From Brevibacterium picturae (GTDB lineage: Bacteria > Actinomycetota > Actinomycetes > Actinomycetales > Brevibacteriaceae), in assembly GCF_900105045.1 (NCBI RefSeq), contig NZ_LT629739.1, positions 1,054,001-1,118,000 of the forward strand: DNA of 64,000 nucleotides, given 5' to 3'. Shown piece by piece: positions 9,651-18,849 of the stretch (position 1 is the first letter of the stretch; each line of letters begins with the position of its first letter). The notes below the pieces were generated by a model. The model had not been told where the DNA came from. It did not search any database and was given only the letters and a program-made list of their open reading frames with translations. The position numbers and the translations under genes are program-made.

Positions 9651-9732
9651 CCGGTTGTCATTAAGCGGACCGGTTGTCATCGAGCGGACCAGTTATAGTC
9701 GGTACTCTCGGCGACAACTGGTCCGCTCGATG
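9651..9732. repeat. direct and inverted repeats between convergent genes
   Basis: Two 21-bp direct copies, differing at two positions, occupy 9651-9671 and 9670-9690 (CCGGTTGTCAT then AAGCGGACC or GAGCGGACC). The second copy continues into one arm of a perfect 17-bp inverted repeat: CATCGAGCGGACCAGTT at 9678-9694 and its complement at 9716-9732, with a 21-base loop. It lies between the ends of the ABC operon and the convergent racemase-like gene, so a bidirectional terminator is the simplest reading. Confidence 0.7.
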
Positions 9733-9756
9733 CGGGAGGCTGTCGGAGTCGCCGGC

Positions 9757-10841
9757 TCAGAGCACGAATCCGTGAGGGAACGGGTCCGTGGGGTCGAGCG
9801 TGTACTGAGCCGTGCCTGTCAGCCAGGAGCGGCCAGTGATGGTGGGGATGACGGCCGTGTGGCCACCCACGTCGGTCTCTTCGACCAGGCGGCCGGTGAA
9901 CGAGGTGCCGATGAAGGACTCGTTGACGAAATCTGCATTCAGCCCCAACTCACCGCGGGCGTGATGGACGGCCATGAGAGCGCTCGTCCCGGTTCCGCCG
10001 GGCGAGCGATCCAGCCAGCCAGGAGCGTTGATGAGCACGTGGCGGGCGTCGGCTGCGGATGTCGCCGTGCTCTCGGCAGCCGTCGTAGCCTCGGCAGCCG
10101 TCGCACCCTCGGCAGCTGTCGGTGCCAGGAACACCACATGCTCGCAACCTCGATACCCGGTGACGGGGTGGACCGGCTCCATCTGCTCGTTCACCGCTGC
10201 CATGATGTCCCGGCCCGCGGCGATGAAGTCCTCGGAGCGGTCGCGATCGAACGGAATGCCCGTGCTCGAGGTGCCCGCAACGCCGGCGGTGCCGACTTCC
10301 GCCGCGTTCACGAAGGCGTAGAAGTTGCCGCCGAAGCCGATATCGCATGACAGCTCACCGCGACCCGGCACCTCGACGATCTGATCAAGGGCGTGGGCAT
10401 AGGAGGGCACATTGACGATGGTCACCGATTCCGCCTGACCATTCTGCACGGCCACCTCGGCGGTGATGAGGCCGATCGGGGTGTCGAGACGCACCCTTGT
10501 CACCTGCGAAGTCACGGCCACCATTCCGGTCTCCACGAGCACGGTGGCCACGGCGATGGTGCCGGCCCCGCACATCGGGAGCACACCGGTGACTTCGATG
10601 AACAGGACACCCCAGTCCGCGTCATCACGCGTCGGCGGTTGCAGGATCGCACCGGAGAGCCACCCGTTGCCGCGGGGTTCGCACATGAGGAAGGTGCGCA
10701 GGTCATCGGAGTTGGCGATGAACCAGTCCCGGCGCTCGTCCATCGTGGCCCGGGGAAGGCACCGACTCCCCCGGTGACGATCCGCACCGGCAGACCCTCG
10801 GCGTGGTCTTCGACGGTCTGGATGAGACGGTTCGTGCGCAT
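9757..10841 (-). pseudogene. proline racemase / hydroxyproline epimerase family gene, frameshifted
   Basis: The family N-terminus (RTNRLIQTVEDHAEGLPVR, then IVTGGVGAFPG) starts at ATG 10841. After about residue 32 the family sequence continues one frame over as ATMDERRDWFIANSDDLRTF, so one base seems missing near 10752. Downstream the frame is open for 328 residues. The first catalytic motif is MCGAGT where the family usually has MCGHGT. The second is RSPGGTGTSA, with Gly in place of the second catalytic Cys (Thr or Ser in the 3-hydroxyproline dehydratases). The gene lies 6 bp after the decarboxylase stop and would be co-transcribed with it. It could be a real pseudogene, a sequencing error, or a shortened protein starting at 10743. 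Confidence 0.72.
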
Positions 10842-10847
10842 CGGTCC

Positions 10848-13724
10848 TCAGCCCTTCGAGTCCTGCTTCTTCTTGGCCTCGAGCGCATCTTTCGACAGGA
10901 CGACGCGGTAGCCCAGGCGGGGGTCGTAGCCGTGGATCTCCCTGGTGTCGAGAGCGGACATGAAGTCGAGCACCTCGGCGGTGATGACCTGGCCGGGCAC
11001 CAGCACCGGGAATCCCGGTGGGTACGGGGTGACGAAACCGGCGGAGACCGGCACCTCACCGGACTCGACCCGGCGGCGCAGCTCGTGCGGCAGCACATGC
11101 TCGATGTTCCAGCGACGCAGCCCCGCATAGTAGGCCGTGCGCAGGTCACCGTCGGGCAGCTGCTTCGACGGATCCTCGGCGGGAACCTCGGCCGCGTATT
11201 CGGGTGCGAAGGCGGAGAAGTCGGGCAGCGGCGGCATCACGGCGGCCGGTTCGGTCAGGGCGTCCTGGGGCTGGACCTCGTGCGGATCGTTGAACTTGCC
11301 TGCCAGCTTGACGAGGACCTCGATGAGGTAGGCGATGGACGAGCGGGAGGTGCCGATGTTCGTCATGAACAGCACCGTGTTGCGACTCGTCTTGTTGACC
11401 TGGATGCCGTAGCGGTCCATGAGGTGTTCGTGCTTGAACGTGTCCCCATCGACTCCGGTGCCGCTGATCTCGATGGTGATGCGGCTGGGATCGACGACGA
11501 ATTCGTCCTTCGCCCACGCATTCCAGAAGGTCGCGAGGCCATCGCGCAGCGGCATCGTCCGCTCGGTCTCCCGATATTCCTCGGGGATGAGGTCGGCGGC
11601 GGTGAGCACGCGGAAGGTCTTCTTCAGCAGCGGGTGGCGTGAGACCGCCGAGGCCAGACTCATCGCCAGGTCGAGCTGCTTCTGGACGAGCGCGAACCCT
11701 TCCATCTCGACCTGCCGGCGCCCCAGGTCCAAGGAGGCGAGGATCTGGTAGTTCGGCGAGGTGGAGGTGTGGGTCATGTAAGCCTCGTGGAAGGATTCCT
11801 CGGCGCCGTGGGCGAACTCCTGATCGTAGACGTGGATCATCGATCCCTGTCGCAGCGAGGTCAGCGTCTTGTGCGTCGACTGGGTCGCATACACGCGCAG
11901 GCGCGCATCCCGCGGCGGCAGCAGCGACTCGTTCAGCCACACCTCGTCGGGGGCCGGCTCCCCGGTCTCGGCATCGAAGAGCCGCTTCTGCTGGTCCCGG
12001 TACGCCGCGGCGTGGGCGTCGCTGGCCAGACGGTCCTCCAGGTGCTCGGCGGCGACCATGGCGGTGCGCTTGCGGGTGACCGGGTGGAAGCGGGCAAAGG
12101 CGAACCACGCCTCGTCCCACAGGAACACGAGATCGGACTTGATCGCCAAGCACTCGGCCATGACCCTCTCCGGGTCGTAGACGATTCCGTCGAAGGTGCA
12201 GTTGGTCAGGGTGATCATCCGCACCTCGTCGAGGCGACCGGCGGCCCGGTAGTCCAGCAGCAGCTGCTTGATCCGATTCAGCGGCACGGCACCGTAGAAG
12301 GCGACGTCGTTGAGCGGGTAGGCCTCGAGGTATGCGGTCCGAGCTCCCGTGAGCATCAGCGCATGGTGGTGGGACTTGTGGCAGTTGCGATCGACCATGA
12401 CGACCTCATCGGGTGCCACAACAGCCTGGTGGACGATCTTGTTCGCCGTCGACGTTCCGTTCGTGACGAAGTAGGTCCGTTTGGCGCCGAACGCCCGCGC
12501 TGCCAGGGACTGGGCCTTCTTGATGGTGCCCACGGGAGCCAGCAATGAGTCGAGCTCACCCGAGGTGGCGCTGGTCTCTGCCAGTAGCAGATTGAGTCCG
12601 TAGAAGTCGACGAAGTCACTGATCCACTTCGATCCCACGACCGAGCCGCCGCGCGATATGGGCAGGGCGTGGAAGACGCCGGCGGGGCGGCGTGCATGCT
12701 CTCGGATCGCGGTGAAGAACGGAGTGTCGTAGAGGTGCTGCACACGGCGCAGCAATGACAGGTGCAGCTCGAACTGGTCCTCCCGGCGGAAGACACGGCG
12801 GAACCGATGAGTCAGGGCCCCCGCCAAGCTCTCGATGTGGGCACCGGCCATGAGGTAGAGGTCGAGCTCGGGCCGCAGGCCGGCGATGGTGTCTGCCAGA
12901 CGCAGCACTCTGCGCACCGAGTTGAGCGGACTCATCGGCATCGTCGGGGATTCGGTCGTGCCCTCGTGGGCGAACTCGACGGCCTTGCGCAGATCACGGC
13001 TGAGCACCTGCCGGGTCCGGTCGGTGAAGCCGGGGCGAATGACGCAGGCGAGCAGGTTCGGATTCGTCAGTGCAGCGACGACAGCGTCGTCGGCTGTTGG
13101 GACGATGACGTAGTCGTAGATGAACTGGTCAGAGGCATTGCGCAGTTTGAGCAGATCCGTGTGCAGCTCATCACGACCGCCCTCGGTGGTCTCGTCGACG
13201 ATGAGAACTTCGAAGCGGGGGCGCGGATCCTGTCGGTCCTTGTGTTCGGCGCGCTCCTCCTCGGTGAGGTCGTCCTCGGAGACGTCGGGGACAGTGGTCC
13301 CGCGCAGCCGGTTGACGGCCCGTGTGATCATGTCGTGGGCCCGATCGAACTCCCCGTTGGAGAGCAGCTCGGCGATGTCCTCGACGTAGCGCTGCCCGAA
13401 GCCGCCCCAGTACAGTTCGATCGTCTTCAGCGAGCGCAGCGAACGCCAGACCTCACCGTCGGCGGCGATCATCGAGAAGTCCCCGCCGCTGATGGCCAGA
13501 CGCTTGATCGCGAACTTCAGGTACTCCCAGGCATCCGAGCGCAGACGCCAGGTGCTCGCAGGCATTCCCGGGTCACGTTCGAGCTGGGACGCCTTGGGCC
13601 GAGACCGGAATCCGCTCTCCGATTCTCCGGAGTCCAACCGTTTTCGGGATGTCCCTCCGGCGGCTGACGGTCCAGGCATGAATGCTGCCTGTGCCGAATA
13701 TTCGTCGGAGTCGGTGCCGGTCAT
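10848..13724 (-). CDS. Orn/Lys/Arg decarboxylase family PLP enzyme
   Basis: A 958-residue fold-type-I decarboxylase. The cofactor region reads STHKTLTSLRQGSMIH with the Schiff-base Lys619. Upstream are the substrate/cofactor elements FVTNGTSTANKIV, VDRNCHKSHHHA and FLWDEAWFAF. About 360 N-terminal residues form a wing/linker region. The C-terminal domain ends with a Lys-rich tail. ATG 13724 has a strong AGGAGG seven bases upstream. Members decarboxylate lysine, arginine or ornithine to diamines; the substrate cannot be fixed from sequence. It is divergent from the ThDP enzyme and is followed at 6 bp by the broken racemase-like gene. Confidence 0.88.
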   Translation of the reverse strand: MTGTDSDEYSAQAAFMPGPSAAGGTSRKRLDSGESESGFRSRPKASQLERDPGMPASTWRLRSDAWEYLKFAIKRLAISGGDFSMIAADGEVWRSLRSLKTIELYWGGFGQRYVEDIAELLSNGEFDRAHDMITRAVNRLRGTTVPDVSEDDLTEEERAEHKDRQDPRPRFEVLIVDETTEGGRDELHTDLLKLRNASDQFIYDYVIVPTADDAVVAALTNPNLLACVIRPGFTDRTRQVLSRDLRKAVEFAHEGTTESPTMPMSPLNSVRRVLRLADTIAGLRPELDLYLMAGAHIESLAGALTHRFRRVFRREDQFELHLSLLRRVQHLYDTPFFTAIREHARRPAGVFHALPISRGGSVVGSKWISDFVDFYGLNLLLAETSATSGELDSLLAPVGTIKKAQSLAARAFGAKRTYFVTNGTSTANKIVHQAVVAPDEVVMVDRNCHKSHHHALMLTGARTAYLEAYPLNDVAFYGAVPLNRIKQLLLDYRAAGRLDEVRMITLTNCTFDGIVYDPERVMAECLAIKSDLVFLWDEAWFAFARFHPVTRKRTAMVAAEHLEDRLASDAHAAAYRDQQKRLFDAETGEPAPDEVWLNESLLPPRDARLRVYATQSTHKTLTSLRQGSMIHVYDQEFAHGAEESFHEAYMTHTSTSPNYQILASLDLGRRQVEMEGFALVQKQLDLAMSLASAVSRHPLLKKTFRVLTAADLIPEEYRETERTMPLRDGLATFWNAWAKDEFVVDPSRITIEISGTGVDGDTFKHEHLMDRYGIQVNKTSRNTVLFMTNIGTSRSSIAYLIEVLVKLAGKFNDPHEVQPQDALTEPAAVMPPLPDFSAFAPEYAAEVPAEDPSKQLPDGDLRTAYYAGLRRWNIEHVLPHELRRRVESGEVPVSAGFVTPYPPGFPVLVPGQVITAEVLDFMSALDTREIHGYDPRLGYRVVLSKDALEAKKKQDSKG

Positions 13725-13863
13725 ACTTGAGCCTCCTGGCGATGAAGTATCTCGTTGTCGAGCGATCCCTGCGGAATCCGTTGTGCCAAGATCATACGGC
13801 GTTGCACGACCGAATGTTCAACAGCCCACCCACATGAGACAAAAGAATGATAAGCATGAAGCC

Positions 13864-15582
13864 ATGGACAACTCCTCGCCACTCTCCGCCGGCCATCTCC
13901 TCGTCAACGAGCTCGAAGCCCACGGCGTCCAGCGTTCCTACCTGGTCCCCGGCGAGTCCTACCTCGACGTGCTCGACGGCCTCCACGATTCGACCATCAC
14001 CCCCATCGTCTGCCGCCAAGAGGGCGGAGCCGGCTACATGGCAGTGGCCGAGGGCCGCATGACAGGTGTCCCAGGGATCGCCATGGTCACCCGCGGCCCC
14101 GGAGCCTCGAACGTCATGGTCTCCATTCACACCGCCTACCAGGATGCGACGCCGCTGGTCGTCTTCGTCGGCCTCATCCCCATCGCTCAGCGTGGCCGTG
14201 AGTCCTTCCAGGAATTCGATGTGAACGGCTGGTTCTCGACCACCACGAAGAAGGTGCTGACCCTCGATGACCCGGACAAGGCCGCCGAGGTGGTCACCGA
14301 CGCCATGCACACGGCCGTGACCGGCCGGCCCGGTCCCGTCGTCGTGGGTCTGCCCGAGGAGATCCTCGCGAAGGCCAGCAGCGGCACAGCCCTGCCCCCG
14401 CGCACGCATGGTTCGGCTGCCCCGTATGCCGGTGACGTCACCGAGCTGCGGGCCCGCATCCTGCAGGCCGACCGGCCCGTCCTCATCATCGGCGGGGAGG
14501 ACTGGTCACCGGCGACCTCGCGGCGCATCGCCCAATGGTCACGCGACCGAGGCCTCGGCGTCATCGGCACCTTCCGCGCCTACGACGGCGTCGACCACGA
14601 CTCCCCCAACTTCCTCGGTATCCTCGGCTTCGGTGCATCCGAGGTCGCGAAGAAGACCTTCGACGAGGCTGACCTGCACATCTTCCTCGGCTGTGTCCGC
14701 ACCGATGTGGCCACCAACGGCTTCACGATCGGCACCGACGTGAAGACCGTCGTCATCGGCCCCGACGCCGATGCCCACGGGCACTTCGGCAGCCTCGACC
14801 AGCACATTGTGACTCCGGTCAACCGATTCGCCCAGGCCCTATTCACCGAAGACGGCGCCAGAGCCTACTCGGTGTCCTCCGACGGTTCGATCGATGAGCC
14901 TGCCGCCGGTGATGAGCACCTGACCGGCAACGACGAGCCGGTGCCGCTGCCCGAGTGGATCCGCGATGCCCGCGCCGAACTCGATGAGTGGAGGGTCCCG
15001 ATCACCGGTGGGCCCACCTCGGCGGGGGACGCCTCCTTCGTCGACATGGACGAGGCGTTCGTCCATGTGAGGGAGCTGCTGCCGGACAATGCGATCATCA
15101 CCTACGGTGCCGGGAACTTCTCCGGCTGGGCCACCAGGTTCCTGCCCACGCATGGGTTTCCCTCGGCGCTGGGGCCACGGAACGGGTCGATGGGATTCGG
15201 CCTCCCCGCTGCTGTCGCCGCCGGACTCGTCCATCCCGAACGCGCGGTATTCTGCATCGCCGGGGACGGGGATTTCCTGATGAACGGCCAGGAGCTGGCA
15301 ACCGCCGCACAGTACGGGGTGAACCTCACCGTCGTCGTCAACGACAACTCGGTCTACGGGACGATCCTCGGCCATCAGGACCGTGAATATCCCGGCCGCG
15401 CCACGGGCACGGCCCTGCGCAGCCCCGACTTCGCAGCCTTGGCCACGGCCTTCGGCGGACTGGGGCTGACAGTCGAACGCACCGAGGACTTCCGGGAGGC
15501 CTTTGAGAAGGCCCTGGCCCATGAAGGACCGGCCCTCGTCCGCTGCCTCACCGACCCCGCGATCCGCGGAGCACGAGTGTGA
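13864..15582 (+). CDS. ThDP-dependent enzyme, acetolactate-synthase-like
   Basis: The 572-residue protein has the three ThDP-enzyme domains. The N-terminal PYR domain carries the activating Glu53 in VCRQEGGAGYMA. The central domain lies near residues 190-330. The C-terminal PP domain has the cofactor motif GDGDFLMNGQELATAAQYGV starting at residue 467 and ending in VVNDNSVYG. The frame is open far upstream; ATG 13864 is preferred because the protein then begins at the family N-terminus SAGHLLVNELEAHG, with ATG 13834 as alternative. Members include acetolactate synthase, oxalyl-CoA decarboxylase and sulfopyruvate-type enzymes; the reaction is not determined. It lies next to an amidohydrolase and an aminotransferase. 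Confidence 0.82.
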   Translation: MDNSSPLSAGHLLVNELEAHGVQRSYLVPGESYLDVLDGLHDSTITPIVCRQEGGAGYMAVAEGRMTGVPGIAMVTRGPGASNVMVSIHTAYQDATPLVVFVGLIPIAQRGRESFQEFDVNGWFSTTTKKVLTLDDPDKAAEVVTDAMHTAVTGRPGPVVVGLPEEILAKASSGTALPPRTHGSAAPYAGDVTELRARILQADRPVLIIGGEDWSPATSRRIAQWSRDRGLGVIGTFRAYDGVDHDSPNFLGILGFGASEVAKKTFDEADLHIFLGCVRTDVATNGFTIGTDVKTVVIGPDADAHGHFGSLDQHIVTPVNRFAQALFTEDGARAYSVSSDGSIDEPAAGDEHLTGNDEPVPLPEWIRDARAELDEWRVPITGGPTSAGDASFVDMDEAFVHVRELLPDNAIITYGAGNFSGWATRFLPTHGFPSALGPRNGSMGFGLPAAVAAGLVHPERAVFCIAGDGDFLMNGQELATAAQYGVNLTVVVNDNSVYGTILGHQDREYPGRATGTALRSPDFAALATAFGGLGLTVERTEDFREAFEKALAHEGPALVRCLTDPAIRGARV

Positions 15583-15642
15583 GTGCGACGGTGCGCTCGC
15601 TCCCACTGATTCTTCCGCCCCAGCGAACCAAAAGGTGACTCT

Positions 15643-17274
15643 ATGAATATCGACGCGATCTTCACCGATCTCGACGCCCACACGCTTGATCCTGCACGTC
15701 CGCGGGCGCAGAAGATCGGCGTCTTCGCCGGACGCATCATCGGCTTCGACGAAGAACTCGACGGCGTCACTGCGGATCGGGTCGAATCGTTGGGCGGGGC
15801 CACGGTGCTGCCCGGCTTCAACGACGTCCACTGCCACACCGCATGGTTCGGGCTCACCCTGGCCTCGATCGACGTCACCGCCCTGCCGGGGGGTCTGCCC
15901 GATGTCTACGCCGCGCTCGAGAAGGCGGCCGCGACAACGCCGTCGGGCGAGTGGATCAACGCCACCGGCTACGCCCACCGCGACTACGACGGGCAGTACC
16001 CCGAGCTCTCCCGCCTCGATGAGATCACCGGCGACCGCCCGCTGTTCATGCGCCAGACCTCCGGGCATGCGGCGATCGTCAACACCGCGGCGATGAAGCG
16101 GGCCCGCATCCTCGAACCTGGGTTCAGCGATCCTGTCGGCGGCAAGGTCGTCACCGATGCAGCTGGCCGACCCACGGGCCTGCTCGAGGAGACCGCGCAG
16201 GGGCTCGTCCAGGACCTCATCCGCCCCTACTCGCTGGACACGATCGTCGAAGCCATCGACCTCGCGACCGCATACTATGCGAAGGAGGGCATCACCTCCT
16301 TCGGCGACTGCGGCATCGCGTACGGGTGGATCGGCCATTCCCCCATCGAGATCACCGCCTATCTGCGCGCCCGCGAAGAGGGCAAGCTGCGTGCCCGCGC
16401 CCAGCTCCTGCCCCAGGCCGACGGTCTTCACGAGATCGCGGCGAACTCCGCCGACGGCTTCGGGATCGGCCTCGATGCAGGAGTGCGGACCGGCCTCGGC
16501 GATGAATTCATATCGTTGGGCCCGGTGAAGTTCTTCATGGACGGCGCGCTCAGCGGGGAGACCGCGGCGCTGCGGAAGAACTACGAAGGCAAGGATCATC
16601 CCGGCTATCTGCAGGACGACGCCGAGGTGCTGCGCAAGCAGATTCTCGACACCTACGCCTCCGGGTGGTCCGTCGCGGTTCATGCCATCGGCGATGCGGC
16701 CGTGGATGCGGCCCTGGCCAACATCGTCGATGCCCAAACCAGGCACGGGCGCCGGGCAGTGCCCAACCGGATCGAGCACGCGGCCCTCGTCCACGACGAG
16801 CACCTGACCACGCTGGCCGACAACGGCATCGTCGTCACCCCGCAGGCGGCATTCGCCGAAGGGATCGGCGACGGAATGAACGCATCACTGGGCCCCGAAC
16901 GCCGGTCGCTGATCTACCGTGCGAAGTCCTTCGTCGACGCCGGTGTCCTGCTCGCTGGCAGCTCGGATCGCCCCTGCGCCGACGGCAATGTGCTGCGCGG
17001 CATCGAGGCCTACGTGACCCGCAAGACCCGCGACGGCGACATCATGGGGTCGGCCGTTGAATGCTTGACCCCCGACGAGGCGATCGCCGCCTACACCTCG
17101 GTCGCGGCCGAGGCCTCCGGGCAGGGTGCTGACAAGGGAACCCTGTCACGCGGCAAGCTCGCGGACTTCGTGGCCCTCGATGCCCACCCCGCCGAGGTGG
17201 CCCCAAACCAGATCGCACAGATCGGAGTCCGTGCCACCGTCCTCGGCGGCAGGTTCACCCACGACGCCCGCTAA
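15643..17274 (+). CDS. amidohydrolase family 3 (YtcJ-like) metal-dependent hydrolase
   Basis: The 543-residue enzyme has the metal-binding HxH in GFNDVHCHTAWFG (His63, His65) and a further ligand region VAVHAIGDAAVDAAL. The C-terminal section has LLAGSSDRPCADGNVLRGIEAYVTR and the closing beta-sandwich GKLADFVALDAHP. This matches the YtcJ group, most of whose members have unknown substrates. ATG 15643 is preceded by AAAAGGTGACTCT. It is 60 bp after the ThDP enzyme in the same direction and ends just before a 44-bp palindrome. Confidence 0.85.
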   Translation: MNIDAIFTDLDAHTLDPARPRAQKIGVFAGRIIGFDEELDGVTADRVESLGGATVLPGFNDVHCHTAWFGLTLASIDVTALPGGLPDVYAALEKAAATTPSGEWINATGYAHRDYDGQYPELSRLDEITGDRPLFMRQTSGHAAIVNTAAMKRARILEPGFSDPVGGKVVTDAAGRPTGLLEETAQGLVQDLIRPYSLDTIVEAIDLATAYYAKEGITSFGDCGIAYGWIGHSPIEITAYLRAREEGKLRARAQLLPQADGLHEIAANSADGFGIGLDAGVRTGLGDEFISLGPVKFFMDGALSGETAALRKNYEGKDHPGYLQDDAEVLRKQILDTYASGWSVAVHAIGDAAVDAALANIVDAQTRHGRRAVPNRIEHAALVHDEHLTTLADNGIVVTPQAAFAEGIGDGMNASLGPERRSLIYRAKSFVDAGVLLAGSSDRPCADGNVLRGIEAYVTRKTRDGDIMGSAVECLTPDEAIAAYTSVAAEASGQGADKGTLSRGKLADFVALDAHPAEVAPNQIAQIGVRATVLGGRFTHDAR

Positions 17275-17282
17275 ACCTCCCT

Positions 17283-17326
17283 GACGTCACTAATTGCGCC
17301 CGGCGCCGGGCGCAATTAGTGACGTC
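17283..17326. terminator. 44-bp perfect palindrome between convergent genes
   Basis: The sequence from GACGTCACTAATTGCGCCCG through GCGCAATTAGTGACGTC reads identically on both strands with no spacer or mismatch. It is 8 bases from each gene end: the amidohydrolase stops at 17274 and the opposing aminotransferase at 17335. A bidirectional terminator is most likely. The missing T-tract and loopless symmetry are unusual. Confidence 0.8.
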
Positions 17327-17334
17327 GGGTATTT

Positions 17335-18696
17335 TCAGCGGGAGAAGTCGAGGTCGGTGAGGACCTTCTCGAAGACGCCCAGGCCGGTTTCCAGGTCCTC
17401 TTCGCTGATGTTGATCGGTGGGACTACATGGAGGCGGTGGTAGTTGTTGAAGGGCACCACTCCGTGTTCCTTCAGCGCGGACACCACCGAGGCGACCTCG
17501 GGTGAGCCTCCGCCGTATGGGGCCAACGGTTCGCGCATTTCTTTGTCCCAGACGAGTTCGATCGCCCAGAACGCGCCAACTCCGCGGACCTCGCCGACGT
17601 GCTTCGAGTTCTCCGCGATCTGGCGAAGCCTGGGCCCGATGATCTCGGTACCGATGCGCTCGGCGTGTTCGATCATGCCTTCGGAATCCATCGCCTTCAG
17701 CGTGGCCACGGCCGCGGCACAGGCCAGTGGGTGGCCGGAGTAGGTGAGCCCACCAGGGTAGGCCTTCTGCGCGAATGAGCCGTAGATCGCATCGTCCATG
17801 ATCACTCCGCCCAGGGGCACGTAGCCGGAGTTCACGCCCTTGGCGAAGGTGATGATGTCGGGCACCACGTCGAAGTGTTCGAAGGCGAACCATCTGCCGC
17901 TGCGACCGAACCCGGCCATCACCTCGTCGGCGATGTAGATGATGTCGTGCTTGTCGCACAGTGCCCGCACGCCCTGCATGTAGTCGCTGCCGGGGAGCAT
18001 GATGCCGGCGGTGCCGGGGATGGTCTCGAGGATGAGCGCGGCTATCGTCGACGGGCCTTCGAGTTCGATGGTGCGCTCGAGGTGGCGCAGCGCCCGCTCG
18101 GTCTCCTCCGCCTCGGTGGTGGCAGAGAATTCCGACCGGTAGAGAAAGGGCCCGAAGAAGTGGACGACTCCGGAGTCACCGCGGTCGTTGGACCAGCGGC
18201 GCGGGTCGCCGGTGACGTTGACGGCCGTCTCGGTGCCGCCGTGATACGAACGGTAACGGGAGAGGACCTTGTGCTTGCCGGTGTGCAGCCTGGCCATGCG
18301 GATCGCGTGCTCGTTGGCGTCGGCTCCGCCGTTGGTGAAGAACACGTGGTCAAGGCCTGCAGGGGTGCGGTCTGTGATGAGTCGGGCGGCCTCCGAGCGG
18401 GCGGCGTTGACGTGGGCGGGGCTGATCGTACACAGCAGGTCGGCCTGGTCCTTGATGGCTTGGACGACCTTCGGGTGCTGGTGCCCGATGTTGGTGTTGA
18501 CCAACTGGGAGGAGAAGTCGAGGAAGGATTGCCCTTCCCCGTCGACGATGTGCGAACCCTGTGCCCGGGAGACGGTCATCGGATCGATGAGTTCCTGGGC
18601 CGACCACGAGTGGAAGACGTGCGCCCGATCGAGTTCGTAGGCCTTGGCCGATTCTTCCTTGATCGCTGAGATTTCAGCGTCGCTGAGCTGCTGCAC
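17335..18696 (-). CDS. class-III aminotransferase (omega-amino acid type)
   Basis: The 453-residue enzyme has the class-III hallmarks: cofactor stacking region TNGGADANEHAIRMARLHTG, Asp-containing DEVMAGFGRSGRWFAF, and the PLP-lysine segment TFAKGVNSGYVPLGGVI. Members move an omega-amino group from beta-alanine, GABA or diamines to pyruvate or 2-oxoglutarate. With the diamine-forming decarboxylase nearby, a role in polyamine or omega-amino acid breakdown is plausible but inferred. GAAAGGGTGATGTGTTGTGC precedes the start, so the ribosome site is adequate. Confidence 0.88.
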   Translation of the reverse strand: MQQLSDAEISAIKEESAKAYELDRAHVFHSWSAQELIDPMTVSRAQGSHIVDGEGQSFLDFSSQLVNTNIGHQHPKVVQAIKDQADLLCTISPAHVNAARSEAARLITDRTPAGLDHVFFTNGGADANEHAIRMARLHTGKHKVLSRYRSYHGGTETAVNVTGDPRRWSNDRGDSGVVHFFGPFLYRSEFSATTEAEETERALRHLERTIELEGPSTIAALILETIPGTAGIMLPGSDYMQGVRALCDKHDIIYIADEVMAGFGRSGRWFAFEHFDVVPDIITFAKGVNSGYVPLGGVIMDDAIYGSFAQKAYPGGLTYSGHPLACAAAVATLKAMDSEGMIEHAERIGTEIIGPRLRQIAENSKHVGEVRGVGAFWAIELVWDKEMREPLAPYGGGSPEVASVVSALKEHGVVPFNNYHRLHVVPPINISEEDLETGLGVFEKVLTDLDFSR

Positions 18697-18849
18697 AACA
18701 CATCACCCTTTCACCATTGTTCAGGCAATCGCCACGCGACTTCCACGTCGCGTCACCGCGCGCGTTGCGCGCTTGTCCGCTCATCGTAGATCAGATTCCG
18801 ACAATTGCCGAGACCGTTCGCGGCCGTGGCATTGGGTAGAGTGATCGGC

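Noticed and set aside
11769..12548. Open frame opposite the PLP decarboxylase
   Set aside because: It is the reverse complement of conserved decarboxylase motifs.
14839..16803. 654-codon minus-strand frame across the ThDP enzyme and amidohydrolase
   Set aside because: Composition and lack of motifs show it is the complement of two well-supported genes.
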